64,000 nt of DNA from DASUNP01 sp963728545 (GTDB lineage: Bacteria > Acidobacteriota > Blastocatellia > UBA7656): the NCBI GenBank assembly GCA_963728545.1, contig CAVSKO010000003.1:620001-684000 (forward strand), given 5' to 3'. This document shows, in pieces, positions 51,487-60,263 of the stretch (positions within the stretch are counted from its first letter, which is position 1; each line of letters starts with the position of its first letter). Position numbers and translations under genes: made by a program. Under the pieces are notes generated by a model. That model saw only the letters and a list, made by a program, of their open reading frames with translations, was not told the DNA's origin and did no database searches.

Positions 51487-51780
51487 ATGAGTACTTTAGA
51501 ATCACTTGCCATCGAACCCAACATCTACTACACAGTTGAAGAGGCCGCACAGTTGCTCCGTATCTCGCAGCAGGCGATATTGTCTCTACTTGAATCTGGC
51601 CGAGTACGCGGCGTGATGATTGACAAAGACTGGCGTGTACTAGGGGCAGCATTGCTTGATTTGACTGCTCAGGAGCAAGAAACAGAAGCGTCCTTGGTCT
51701 CCGATTGGCTTGCTGTATCTTCTCGCTCACTCAAAGAGGTATGGGACAACGAAGAAGACGCTATCTATGACCAACTATAA
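51487..51780 (+). CDS. Helix-turn-helix antitoxin-like protein
   Basis: 97 residues: NIYYTVEEAAQLLRISQQAILSLLESGRVRGVMIDKDWRVLGAALLDL is an excisionase/MerR-type winged-helix DNA-binding motif. The C-terminal tail (SSRSLKEVWDNEEDAIYDQL) is the toxin-neutralising type found in front of MazF-like toxins. GAGG lies 10 bp upstream of the ATG. Overlaps the toxin gene by 14 bp. Confidence 0.85.
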   Translation: MSTLESLAIEPNIYYTVEEAAQLLRISQQAILSLLESGRVRGVMIDKDWRVLGAALLDLTAQEQETEASLVSDWLAVSSRSLKEVWDNEEDAIYDQL

Positions 51781-52135
51781 AACTGGAGATGTCATTCTTG
51801 TCAACATTGCCTTCAGCGGGGCAGTAGGTTACAAGCGTCGCCCAGCAGTTGTAATCAGCAAAGACAGATTCAATCGAGCCGGAATTAAACTTATCGTTGC
51901 TGCCATTACGGGTAATGTGTCGCCTCCATTCCGACCAGGTGACACGTTACTGAACGATTGGAAAAAGGCTGGCTTACTAAAGCCATCGGCGGTTCGCGGC
52001 GTATTGGCAACAGTAGATAATTCGGATATAGCCCGAAAGCTCGGCACGCTTTCAGCGAAAGATTTTTCAAAGGTGGAGCAAGGGATCGCAGATATTCTAG
52101 GCTTTCACGTTCTGCCTCCACAACCAATGCCATGA
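51767..52135 (+). CDS. PemK/MazF-type toxin
   Basis: Start taken at MTNYKTGDVILVNIAFSG (122 residues). KRRPAVVISKDRFNRAGIKLIVAAITGNV, LLKPSAVRGVLATVDNSDIARKLGTLSAKD, the full MazF-type fold including the PAVVIS and TVDNSDI blocks. An mRNA-cleaving endoribonuclease. Intact, with the antitoxin just upstream; the cassette ends at attC 52155-52247. Confidence 0.9.
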   Translation: MTNYKTGDVILVNIAFSGAVGYKRRPAVVISKDRFNRAGIKLIVAAITGNVSPPFRPGDTLLNDWKKAGLLKPSAVRGVLATVDNSDIARKLGTLSAKDFSKVEQGIADILGFHVLPPQPMP

Positions 52136-52154
52136 TGTTCGCACTTCGGACGAG

Positions 52155-52247
52155 GTCTAACAAACGCATTCAGCGGGGGCCACGAAGCGAATTTCCTATG
52201 GTTTCTTTGAGTGCCGCTCGCGGCCCCGCTGATGCGAGTCGTTAGAC
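52155..52247 (+). other. attC recombination site, plus direction
   Basis: GTCTAAC left, GTTAGAC right; left arm GCATTCAGCGGGGGCCACGA. Confidence 0.9.
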
Positions 52248-52305
52248 CCGCTTATACCGAGTACCTCTTCTTGACGGCACTACACGATGTAACTACAATC
52301 AATTA

Positions 52306-52581
52306 ATGAGATTTGAGTGGGATGAAGCTAAACGTGAATCAAACATTCTTAAACACGGGATTGATTTCATTGATGTTGAGAATGTTTTCGAAGGCGAAAC
52401 AGTGACTATTCTCGATGATCGCTTCGACTATGCAGAAGACCGCTTCATCACGCTTGGCCTACTCGATGGGCGCGTTGTGGTCATAGTGCATACTGAGACC
52501 AATGACGAAATCAGAATCATATCAGCGAGAAAGGCAACCAATAATGAAGAGATCAGCTACTTCAAAGAAATCGCGGACTGA
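52306..52581 (+). CDS. brnT: BrnT toxin
   Basis: 91 residues: MRFEWDEAKRESNILKHGIDFIDVENVFEGETVTILDDRFDYAEDRFITLGLLDGRVVVIVHTE, EIRIISARKATNNEEISYF, the complete BrnT/DUF497 pattern. Overlaps brnA by 38 bp. Intact. Confidence 0.95.
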   Translation: MRFEWDEAKRESNILKHGIDFIDVENVFEGETVTILDDRFDYAEDRFITLGLLDGRVVVIVHTETNDEIRIISARKATNNEEISYFKEIAD

Positions 52582-52822
52582 TTGGGAGCGAGTCGATAGG
52601 ATGAAAGACGGGGATATAGATTTGTCTGACAGCCCGGAGATATCACCGGAGAAGTTTGCGCGAGCAATAGTGAGGAAAGGATTAAAGCCTATCGCTCGCA
52701 AAGAGCAACTTACCTTGCGCATAGACAGTGATGTAGTGGAGTGGTTCAGAAGGCAAGGGCAAGGCTACCAGACAAAGATCAACGCGTTGCTACGAGCATA
52801 TATGGAAGCTCACAAGAGATAG
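52544..52822 (+). CDS. brnA: BrnA antitoxin
   Basis: Start taken at MKRSATSKKSRTDWERVDRM (92 residues), within the end of brnT. DIDLSDSPEISPEKFARAIVRKGLKP, then KEQLTLRIDSDVVEWFRRQGQGYQTKINALLRAYMEAHK, the BrnA ribbon-helix-helix with its WFRRQG...INALLR signature. Intact. Could also act on the orphaned brnT at 40036-40335. Confidence 0.94.
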   Translation: MKRSATSKKSRTDWERVDRMKDGDIDLSDSPEISPEKFARAIVRKGLKPIARKEQLTLRIDSDVVEWFRRQGQGYQTKINALLRAYMEAHKR

Positions 52823-52838
52823 CGTTGTGCAGGAGCGG

Positions 52839-52930
52839 GTCTAACAAGCGCATGCAACGGAGGCCGCGAAAAGAGTCTCTCATTTTTCCACGAGCGCGGC
52901 TCGCGGCCCCGATAATGCGGAGCGTTAGAC
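52839..52930 (+). other. attC recombination site, plus direction
   Basis: GTCTAAC left, GTTAGAC right; left arm GCATGCAACGGAGGCCGCGA. Confidence 0.9.
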
Positions 52931-53007
52931 CCACTGATGCAAGTCGTGCTGGTTATGTTAAAATGTCGAGGGCACGATAAAGATCGAATCGGAGTTTGGA
53001 GATTAAT

Positions 53008-53157
53008 ATGGCAAGAAGGTTGAAGGACATTAAAGAGATCAAAATTGAAAGACCTCAGAGAGCTAAACTTTCTGCAAAAGAGGTAATCAAACGTATGGAG
53101 GAATTCCCAAAGCGAAGGGAGAAATTCATTGCCACTGTCCGAAAAGGTAAGAATTGA
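53008..53157 (+). CDS. Small basic protein (49 aa), first gene of a two-gene cassette
   Basis: MARRLKDIKEIKIERPQRAK, LSAKEVIKRMEEFPKRREKF, IATVRKGKN. Lys/Arg-rich, helical. GGAG 14 bp before the ATG. It overlaps the next gene by 29 bp in another frame. It resembles a small antitoxin or adaptor by layout only. Confidence 0.6.
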   Translation: MARRLKDIKEIKIERPQRAKLSAKEVIKRMEEFPKRREKFIATVRKGKN

Positions 53158-53461
53158 AGTATATGTTCCTGATTTGCCGAAACGCTCTTATCGAGACTTA
53201 CTTGAGGCTTTCGATCAAGAATTCACCTACACGTTTGGAGGCTGCACGATCATTCGGGGATTAGATGGTAGCTACCTTTCACGAGGCGGGCTAAAGATGC
53301 AGGATAAAATAAACATCATCTACACAGACATCCCGCTGCCTTTTGAAGAAAGCTTCGAAAGAGTATCTCGGTATGCAGATAATCTGACAAAAACCGCTAG
53401 CGAAGCATTGGAAGAAGAGGCTATTTTGGTGGCAGCATTCAAAGTATATCATTCCGACTAG
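53129..53461 (+). CDS. Hypothetical protein (110 aa), second gene of the cassette
   Basis: Starts at TTG inside the previous gene: MPLSEKVRIEVYVPDLPKRS, YRDLLEAFDQEFTYTFGGCT, IIRGLDGSYLSRGG, INIIYTDIPLPFEESFERVSRY, ALEEEAILVAAFKVYH. Alpha/beta, no transmembrane part. I recall similar uncharacterised proteins in cyanobacteria and soil bacteria, always with a small basic gene before them, but no function. Ends before attC 53498-53589. Confidence 0.7.
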   Translation: MPLSEKVRIEVYVPDLPKRSYRDLLEAFDQEFTYTFGGCTIIRGLDGSYLSRGGLKMQDKINIIYTDIPLPFEESFERVSRYADNLTKTASEALEEEAILVAAFKVYHSD

Positions 53462-53497
53462 CAGCCAAATAGAAAAGGACTCGGCACGGTAAAGTGG

Positions 53498-53589
53498 GTC
53501 TAACAAGCGCATGCAACGGAGGCCGCGAAGCAAGTTTCGCATGTTACAATCAATACCGCTCGCGGCCCCGATAATGCGCAGCGTTAGAT
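53498..53589 (+). other. attC recombination site, plus direction
   Basis: GTCTAAC left, GTTAGAT right; left arm GCATGCAACGGAGGCCGCGA. Confidence 0.9.
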
Positions 53590-53627
53590 GCTACGCTTGT
53601 GATATATAGGCTCGGATTAGGCTGAGG

Positions 53628-53831
53628 GTGAATGTCTCCACGCACACTTTTGGACTTCGTTTAGGTTTTGTGATACTGCATAGAGAGTTGAACAAAATAG
53701 TTAAAGATTCAAGAGGCTCACCTTTGTTGCATAGCACTCGCGGCGATGTGAAAACGTATCCTCTAAAGGCTTATCAGAGTGAATTGCCCGATTGCGAGCT
53801 TTACATCATATTTCCTCTCGCTGTAGATTGA
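53628..53831 (+). CDS. Weak candidate small gene (67 aa)
   Basis: MNVSTHTFGLRLGFVILHRE ... VKTYPLKAYQSELPDCELYIIFPLAVD. Start is not ATG and no ribosome site is visible. The C-terminal half reads like real protein. It could be the tail of a lost gene. Lies between attC 53498-53589 and the DUF4062 gene. Confidence 0.3.
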   Translation: MNVSTHTFGLRLGFVILHRELNKIVKDSRGSPLLHSTRGDVKTYPLKAYQSELPDCELYIIFPLAVD

Positions 53832-53895
53832 ATGCCATGCTTGGATAATACTATAAATTCAGTAGTGTCCAAAATGCATTGAGAAGATAAGTTAA

Positions 53896-54294
53896 ATGCC
53901 AAAAAGACCTGTCAAATCAGTATTTCTAAGTTCTACGACGAAAGACCTTGCTAAGTATTGTAGTGCAGTTTATCGCGCCATTAATAACCTGGAAGGTTAT
54001 AGATGTGTACGAATGGAAAACTTCACATCCCAGCCTTCTCCTCCAGAAACTTACATTAAAGAACTGGTGCTGTCCTCCGATCTGTTTGTAGGCATTATTG
54101 GTTTATGTTATGGCTCACGCCCTCCAAATTCAATCAAGTCATACACAGAGCTTGAATATGATAAAGCTCAAGAGGCTAAAATACCTTGTTTAATGTTTCT
54201 GACTCCTGAGGATTTCCCGGTCCCTGGAAATATCCTACAGGCTGATCGGGGTTGGAATAAGCAAAAGAAGTTCAGGGGGAAAATTAGTAAGGGC
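53896..54294 (+). pseudogene. DUF4062 protein, C-terminus cut by IS3 copy 3
   Basis: KSVFLSSTTKDLAKYCSAVYRAINN, FVGIIGLCYGSRPPNSIKSYTELEYDKAQEAKIPCLMFL is the DUF4062 domain (about residues 7-120). The host frame is interrupted at 54294 (...KKFRGKISKG) and then runs ~55 codons into the IS. DUF4062 is usually the N-terminal part of larger conflict proteins (NTPase, helical repeat), so most of the gene is missing here. Confidence 0.85.
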
Positions 54295-54361
54295 TGTAGT
54301 GGTCTCGAAAAACTGGACAGTGGATTAAGCCAGAACTACTGTTCAGAAATCGGAGACCACA

Positions 54362-54667
54362 ATGAGAAAGAATCGCAGCTACAAACCGCAACAAAAAGCT
54401 CAGGCCGTTCTGCAAGTCTTGAGCGGAACGAAAAGCGCAGCCCAGGTCTGTCGCGACCTGAGTATTAATGAGAACCTCCTGAGTCGCTGGAAACAGCAAC
54501 TGCTCACCCACGCCGCCCTCGTCTTTGAGCACGAGAGTGAAGCCGCGGAAAAAGATGAGCAGATCGCCGAACTCCAACGCCTCGTCGGTCGCCTAACCAT
54601 GGAATTGGAGGTCGCAAAAAAAGCCTCGCAGCTTGCGAGCTATCAAACCAGCAAAAACGGGAAGTGA
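54362..54667 (+). CDS. IS3-family transposase OrfA
   Basis: 101 residues, same as copy 2: helix-turn-helix, leucine zipper and the A7G slippery run. Confidence 0.94.
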   Translation: MRKNRSYKPQQKAQAVLQVLSGTKSAAQVCRDLSINENLLSRWKQQLLTHAALVFEHESEAAEKDEQIAELQRLVGRLTMELEVAKKASQLASYQTSKNGK

Positions 54668-55512
54668 TCGCGATGCTGTCAACCGCTTATCCGGTGCAAG
54701 TCATCTGTCAAATCGTCGGGCTGCCGCGCAGTTCCTATTATTACGGTGCGGTCGAGCGCGAGGAAGCGGACGTGAAAGCCGCGATTGAAACGGTCGCGGC
54801 CCAGTTCCCGACTTACGGCTCACGCCGCGTCACCGCGCAGATAAAGCGCGCCGCTCCGGAACTGCCTGCCGTCGGTCGCCATCGTGTGCGGCGACTCATG
54901 CGGGAGATGGGGCTCACCAGGCGCCGCAAAAAAGCGCGTAAACAGACGACGAACTCGCAGCATTCGTTCCCGCGCTATCCCAATCTGGTCAAGGATCTGA
55001 TCGTGACTCGGCCCAATCAGGTCTGGGTCTGTGACATTACTTATGTCACAGTAGGCAGCGGCCAATTCGTTTACCTGGCCATTGTGATGGATGTCTTCAC
55101 GCGGGCCATTCGCGGCTGGTCGCTGTCGCACGGTCTCGGAGTCGAATTGACGCTTTGGGCCTTGCACCGGGCACTTCAGCACGGCCAACCGCAAATCCAT
55201 CACTCGGATCAGGGGTTGCAATACGCCGCGACTGCTTACGTGCAAGTCTTACAGGCGGCGCAAGTGCAAATCTCGATGGCCGAGGTCGGACACGCCGAAC
55301 AGAACGGCTACGCCGAACGAGTCATCCGAACCATAAAAGAGGAAGAAGTCTACCTGAGCGAGTACCGCGATTATGAAGACGCCCTTAATCAGATTGGCCA
55401 TTTTATTGATGAGGTCTATCTGACCAAGCGAATTCATTCGGCACTCGGTTATTTGACCCCAACTGAGTACGAGGCGCAGTGGCACAAGCAGCAACTGGCG
55501 TCTATACTCTAA
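54664..55512 (+). CDS. IS3-family transposase OrfB
   Basis: 282 residues, integrase core with the DDE residues intact, 4-bp overlap with OrfA; TEYEAQW variant as in copy 2. Confidence 0.95.
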   Translation: MIAMLSTAYPVQVICQIVGLPRSSYYYGAVEREEADVKAAIETVAAQFPTYGSRRVTAQIKRAAPELPAVGRHRVRRLMREMGLTRRRKKARKQTTNSQHSFPRYPNLVKDLIVTRPNQVWVCDITYVTVGSGQFVYLAIVMDVFTRAIRGWSLSHGLGVELTLWALHRALQHGQPQIHHSDQGLQYAATAYVQVLQAAQVQISMAEVGHAEQNGYAERVIRTIKEEEVYLSEYRDYEDALNQIGHFIDEVYLTKRIHSALGYLTPTEYEAQWHKQQLASIL

Positions 55513-55550
55513 ATTGCAATTCTGCTGTCCAGACTTTCAGGACCATTACA

Positions 55551-55910
55551 GACTTTCAGTCGTTCCCAGTCAATTGCATCATTACGTTCAAGCGTATGAT
55601 TAAGCGTATTTCGCAGACTTTCTATAAGTTCTTGCGCTTCTTTGGATTGGTCGGCAGCAATTTGTTTCTGTTCATCTTGGATATGCTTCTTCTGTTTGGC
55701 TTGTTTAACTCGGTCTTGACCTGCCTTCTTGCGGGACCATTGTTCTTTCCAATCAGCCAGTTGTACTGCGGCTTTCCTTTGAACGAAGTCGGGATCATTG
55801 CCTTTAATAATGCGGTGCTTGTGCAAGCCATCGTGCGATAGCTCAATTTGATAACTGGCCACACCCCGAACGCTATAGACCACTGTTAAAGGGCTACGAT
55901 GGGCTGACAT
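55551..55910 (-). pseudogene. Mrr-like restriction endonuclease, N-terminal part
   Basis: MSAHRSPLTVVYSVRGVASYQIELSHDGL, then a long charged helix (KQAKQKKHIQDEQKQIAADQ...ELIESLRNTLNHTLERNDAIDWERLKV). The frame then enters IS3 copy 3 (reading on to 55509). Its natural continuation is at 15762 on the plus strand. A good ribosome site (GGAGG, at about 55921-55925 on minus) precedes the ATG. Normal first gene after attC 56057-56148. Confidence 0.85.
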
Positions 55911-56056
55911 TTGCGTTTACCTCCAAAGATAGTCATTAAAGATCTGATGAGTGGACACTTAGATTACTAACAAAGTGAATCCAAAGCAAATGGAATTAAT
56001 TTTTCAGAGGAACTGCTATTTTCAGATCAATTTGGCGACGATATTGGCTATTGGCC

Positions 56057-56148
56057 ACCTAACGACTCGCATCAGCGGGGCCGCGAGCGGCGTTGATGGA
56101 ACCACGAGAAATTTGCTTCGCGGCCTCCGCTGCATGCGCTTGTTCGGC
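56057..56148 (-). other. attC recombination site
   Basis: ACCTAAC left, GTTCGGC right; left arm GCATCAGCGGGGCCGCGA; direction minus. The R'' box has A-to-C at position 4. Confidence 0.88.
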
Positions 56149-56227
56149 GGCGGCTTTCAGGCTATCCGTCTGCGTCTATAGTTGTCGTTTCGCCTGGTCT
56201 ACTCTTATCAGCCATTCGCTTTCCGTC

Positions 56228-58919
56228 TCAATCGTGAAGTAGTTTGCCTTTGAACAAACGCTGTCCGGCAAGCGAAGTGTAAAAGCCGTAAATCGCTAAG
56301 CCCATAAGCGCGACAAGGACGAATAAAGTGCTCCCGGCATACCAGCTTGAAAAATCAGAGGTGATCGGATTAGCGCGAATCAAGCTGGAGAAGAGAAAAA
56401 ACGAGTAAAGCGCAAGCAGTCCGAAACGCGCGGCGGCGATTGTCATCAAGCTCGCGGTCAAAATCGGCGCAACCCAGAAAACCCACGAACCGCCAACCGA
56501 ATAAAAAGCGAAAAGGATGAGCCACAGCGCCGCGATTGCTAACCATTTTTTTCGTAAGATGGTTAGCAGAAGTAAAAGCAGAAATGTATTGGCAATCGCG
56601 TAGAAAATATGTTCGGCAAATATAAATAAAAAATGGGTCGTTTGTCCGCCGACTCCCGAAAGCGGTTCGGTGATGTTGACGCTTCCCAGAAGAGGCGGGG
56701 CAACGATGCCTGTCCATTGCGGCAAGAGAACCCCTAAATAAAGAGCAGCCGCGTTGCAAAGCCCCAAAAGCCCGCCGACCAGAATGTCGCGCCCGACCAG
56801 CGGGTCGCGGAAATCGCCCGTCATCAGGCGGCTCCACGAAATTATCAGCTCCGACCAACGCCGCCGGACAAACGGTTCGAGCGCGATGTAAAAAATCAAC
56901 GGGAAAATTGAAAGGACAAACGAAAGACCGACAATTTTGAAGAAAATCGAAAGTTCTCCGCCAAGCTCAAGAACATGGTTGGCATCAATAAGCTGAGCGA
57001 GAGACATTGCCGAAAAGATAAAGACGCCGAGTTTGAACGCCCCTTTGATATCGCCGCGCCCCGCTTTCAAATTGTAACGGGCAACTATAATCGCGGCTAA
57101 GAAAACGCCGACAAATATAATGGCAGAAATAATGAAGAGGAGATCGAACTGATTGCGCGTCGCTGTTCGCCGTTTGTCCCGAAGGCATATCCCAAGGGAA
57201 GACGACGTTGAAATAGAGAGGCTTTCCGTGAAAAGCGGCGGCTTCGATGTGGACGGGAATTTCTGCTTGGTCAATGTGTTTGCCTTCCCAGGCCTTTCTT
57301 TCGTCGGCGAAAATGGGCGGGGTCAGTTGCAATTCGGTCTCTTTGTAATTACGGATGTCCAACCCCGCCTCCGCGAAAAGCGTCGACCAATCGGTGTTCA
57401 CGTTATGCGTAGTCTGTTCATCAACTCGCGGCGGGACGGCTTCGAAATAGATGAGCCGACCGCGCACGTCCAACGCGAGGCGCGTCATTCCCGAAACATC
57501 ATTCGGCGGGTCAAAAAAACCTACTTCATGACGCCCCTTCGGAACAAGATAACGCGGGCTGGTTCGATACCAAAAATAGAGAGTAACGGGTTGTCCCGTG
57601 CGAATTCTTTCAAAACGGTCGGGCGGAGCGTTTTCCCGTGTTGCATAATGAATATAACTATCGTCGTTGTCGAACGAATAAACCTTGTGCTTAGGCGCGT
57701 CGGTGTAGCCGAGCTTGTTGATAATTTGATGACCGCGTTCCGCTAAAGCGTCGGGCGATTTATCGAGCGGAATCCATTCGGGAAGCATTACTCTGCCAGA
57801 AAAGAAAACGACGAAAGCGAAAAGAGCGACAACTGACGCTAAACAAGCAACGGCGACGACGGGCTTGAGCGCGCCTTTTTTCGGCGCGGCGGCGACCATT
57901 TCCGGGCTGGGCGTTTCGCCCGCCGCGATTGCCGCTTCCAGGGGATTCCCGCCCGGCAAAGACATAGCCACTTGCAGCGCGGACGTGGGACGCGCGCGCG
58001 GGTCTTTTTCGAGACAGCGAAAAATTATCTGCTCGACGAGCGGGTCAATATCTTTGACATGTTCGGAAGGGTTGGTCGGCGTGGCGGTTTCATGTTTGCG
58101 AATCAGCTCATTGATTGTATCGGCTTCAAAGGCTCGCCTGCCCGTGAAGATTTCATAGAGAACAAGACCGAGCGAGTAAATATCACTCTTCGTCGTCATC
58201 TCTTTGCCCGTAATCTGTTCGGGCGACATGTATGCGGGCGTGCCTGCAATGCCCGCGCCGTCTTTCAGCTCGCTCTCAAGGCCCGCGATGCCGAAGTCCG
58301 TAATTCTCGCCCTCCCGCGCCCGTCAATTATGGCGTTGGCTGGTTTGAGGTCGCGGTGCAAAACGCCCGCTTGATGAATGGCGTGAAGCCCTGCACAGAG
58401 CTGTCTTGCGATCTCAACCGCTTTATCGGCAGGAAGTCTGCCGATGCGCCGCAGAAGCGATGACAGGTCGTCGCCGTCGATAAACTCCATCGAGAGGAAG
58501 TGCAAGCCATCCACCTCTCCGATGTCGAAAACTCGACAGACGTTCGGGTGCGAGACCTGGCGCGCAGTGCGAACTTCGCCGTAGAACCTTTCGAGCGCCG
58601 TTTTGTCTTTGGCGAAATTCTCCGGCAGGAACTTCAGCGCGACGGTCTGGTTCAGTTTAAGGTCTTCGGCTTTATAGACCTCCCCCATTCCGCCTCTGCC
58701 TATTAAGCCCGTGATGCGATAACGCCCATCCAGTATCGTACCCGCTACGAAATCGCCTTCGCTGCGCGAGCTTGTAAAGCTCGGATGAGGGCTTTTCGGA
58801 GTCCCTTTCGGCGGGGGCTGGCGCACTGTCTGCTGTGTGCCTGTCAACGCTACGCCACACGAAGGGCAGTTGAGATTATTTTCAGCGACAGAGGTTGAGC
58901 AAACGGGGCATCTGTTCAT
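56228..58919 (-). pseudogene. Receptor-like Ser/Thr protein kinase, frameshifted before its membrane domain
   Basis: N-terminal zinc ribbon (CPVC at 4-7, CPSC at 18-21), linker, kinase domain from about 67: glycine loop LIGRGGMGEVYKAE, Lys96 (ALKFL), HRDLKPAN (188-195), DFG (208-210), APE-like SPEQ. One membrane helix near 355-376, then an extracytoplasmic region. The first frame runs to 56985 but loses sense after FPWDMPSGQTANSDAQS near 57150. One frame over, FDLLFIISAIIFVGVFLAAI begins a C-terminal domain with about 8 membrane helices ending at 56228. Kinases of this plan are frequent in Acidobacteriota. A one-base indel breaks it, or is a sequencing error. Lies between attC 59010-59102 and 56057-56148. 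Confidence 0.85.
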
Positions 58920-59009
58920 CGAACTGGTATTATATAGGGCTTATCTGACACTGACGTCAATACTTTGACGACGTGAGGGCGAAAGTTTTATTTCAGCTTA
59001 AGGGTAGCC

Positions 59010-59102
59010 GCCGAACGGCCCGCATCACCGGGCCGCGCGCGTAGTATTGAAGGTATCATACGAGACTCGCTCGCGCGGCTCCGGTGCATGCGTTTGTTAG
59101 GC
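59010..59102 (-). other. attC recombination site
   Basis: GCCGAAC left, GTTAGGC right; left arm GCATCACCGGGCCGCGCG; direction minus. The R' box has T-to-G at position 4. Confidence 0.88.
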
Positions 59103-59179
59103 AGCAGTTTTCAAAACCAACAACTGAGTTTATTGTCTCTTGTATTTATGGTAAAGCTGGTTCATTCAGTTTTGTTGGT

Positions 59180-60226
59180 TCATTTCTTCGATTTCCTTTT
59201 AAGTTTAGAGCTTGTTTTGCTGTCATTGATTTGTGAACCACTTTGTTCGGCAGCTAACGCATGAACACAATTGAGTTTCAGATCAACTCCCAACTCCCCT
59301 TTATTTATCGCAATTTGAATCAAGACGACATCTGAAAGTATCATTTGCACTCGGAGATGCACATTAACAAGGTTTTCAAACGTATAGTCGCTGATCTTCA
59401 AGTAACTAAACCGCAGCCCACCAAGGTACTGATAGAAGATTGTGATTTGCTCATTGAAATCCAGATCGTCAGGGATGTATCTAGACGTCAGGAGCAGGTC
59501 CATTGCAGGAAAAGAATTTGGCAACTCACTGACAGCGGCTTGGAAAAAGGGATTCGGCTTATGCCAGTCTAGATCGCCCTTTATTCTTAATCCACCTTCG
59601 ACTTCTTCGAAAACATCTGAATGCAGTTGTTTCGTTTGCTTGAGAGCGAAAAGAAGAGGCTCGTAGATCAGATGAAGCTCAGATGCCAGAGCACCGAGGC
59701 GTTTTGATGTTTGGCGGAGTTCTTCTTCTCTAAGAGCTAATCGCTTTGTGCCAAGGTGGCTGTGTACGGGCCCAAATCTTACATCTGGATCATTTTCTAT
59801 CTCTTTGAGAGTTTCTCGAATGTCTTTACTTACCTTCTCTCTGTCGTTCTTGTTCTTCCATGCGTACTCGATGCAGTGGTAGTTCTTTAGATCAAAAGGT
59901 AGTTCCGATATATCTTGACTTAGTAGAACTGTTTTCTTTGTAAAGCCATGTCTGATTCCTAATTCGTACATTACATTTGGATTTAATCCCGTAAGATCAG
60001 CGACTACTAGATCGCTACGATCAAGATCTAAGATAATGCCAGCCAATATGTCACCTCTACTTGAGGATCTCCTCACCTCGTAACCGAGTCTCTGGATGAT
60101 ACGTTTCAGAAGATCGAAAATCGTATCCAAGTTGTCTCTATTTAGATTTTCGTATTTGCCGTTAACTGAAGCGGCTTGCACGAATGGCATGAGAATAAAG
60201 CAGAGCGGTCTAATTGCTTTAGTCAT
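59180..60226 (-). CDS. TIR-like/deoxyribosyltransferase-fold protein with C-terminal helical part
   Basis: 348 residues. The N-terminal domain (PLCFILMPFVQAA ... GDILAGIILDLDRSDLVVADLTGLNPNVMYELGIRHGFTKKTVLLSQ, about 8-125) is the same MPF...DLTG-NPN-YELG fold as the C-terminus of 37427-38389. The rest is helical with a basic tail (SKTSSKLKRKSKK). Such domains are thought to bind or cleave nucleotides.  It is the first protein-coding cassette gene next to the integrase, so it is the one best placed for expression from the attI side. Intact. Confidence 0.8.
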   Translation of the reverse strand: MTKAIRPLCFILMPFVQAASVNGKYENLNRDNLDTIFDLLKRIIQRLGYEVRRSSSRGDILAGIILDLDRSDLVVADLTGLNPNVMYELGIRHGFTKKTVLLSQDISELPFDLKNYHCIEYAWKNKNDREKVSKDIRETLKEIENDPDVRFGPVHSHLGTKRLALREEELRQTSKRLGALASELHLIYEPLLFALKQTKQLHSDVFEEVEGGLRIKGDLDWHKPNPFFQAAVSELPNSFPAMDLLLTSRYIPDDLDFNEQITIFYQYLGGLRFSYLKISDYTFENLVNVHLRVQMILSDVVLIQIAINKGELGVDLKLNCVHALAAEQSGSQINDSKTSSKLKRKSKK

Positions 60227-60244
60227 TATTCTTCTCCTTATGCT

Positions 60245-60263
60245 GCCTAACTATTAATTATAC
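60245..60263 (-). other. attC deletion relic (19 bp)
   Basis: GCCTAAC, then TATTA, then ATTATAC. The two outer boxes of an attC are kept (second one altered from GTTATAC) but both arms and the loop are gone. It occupies the place where the minus-direction attC stands in the two other copies of this element (17204-17295, 12432-12523). Confidence 0.65.

Larger units (their letters stand above)
54295..55550 (+). mobile_element. IS3-family element, copy 3 (1256 bp)
   Basis: Same ends as copies 1 and 2. The right flanking triplet GAC (55551-55553) is the complement of GTC beside copy 1 (15762-15764); the left triplet GGC does not match. Confidence 0.95.

Noticed and set aside
53896..54294. DUF4062 fragment as the missing N-terminus of the pentapeptide-TIR protein
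   Set aside because: The junction triplets do not agree and no frame-consistent joint with a 3-bp duplication can be made.
14506..55550. A single inversion between IS3 copies 1 and 3 as a full explanation of strand changes
   Set aside because: It explains the split nuclease gene, but the other two flanks (GGC and CAG) do not match and most attC between 17 and 50 kb point minus, so more than one event is needed.
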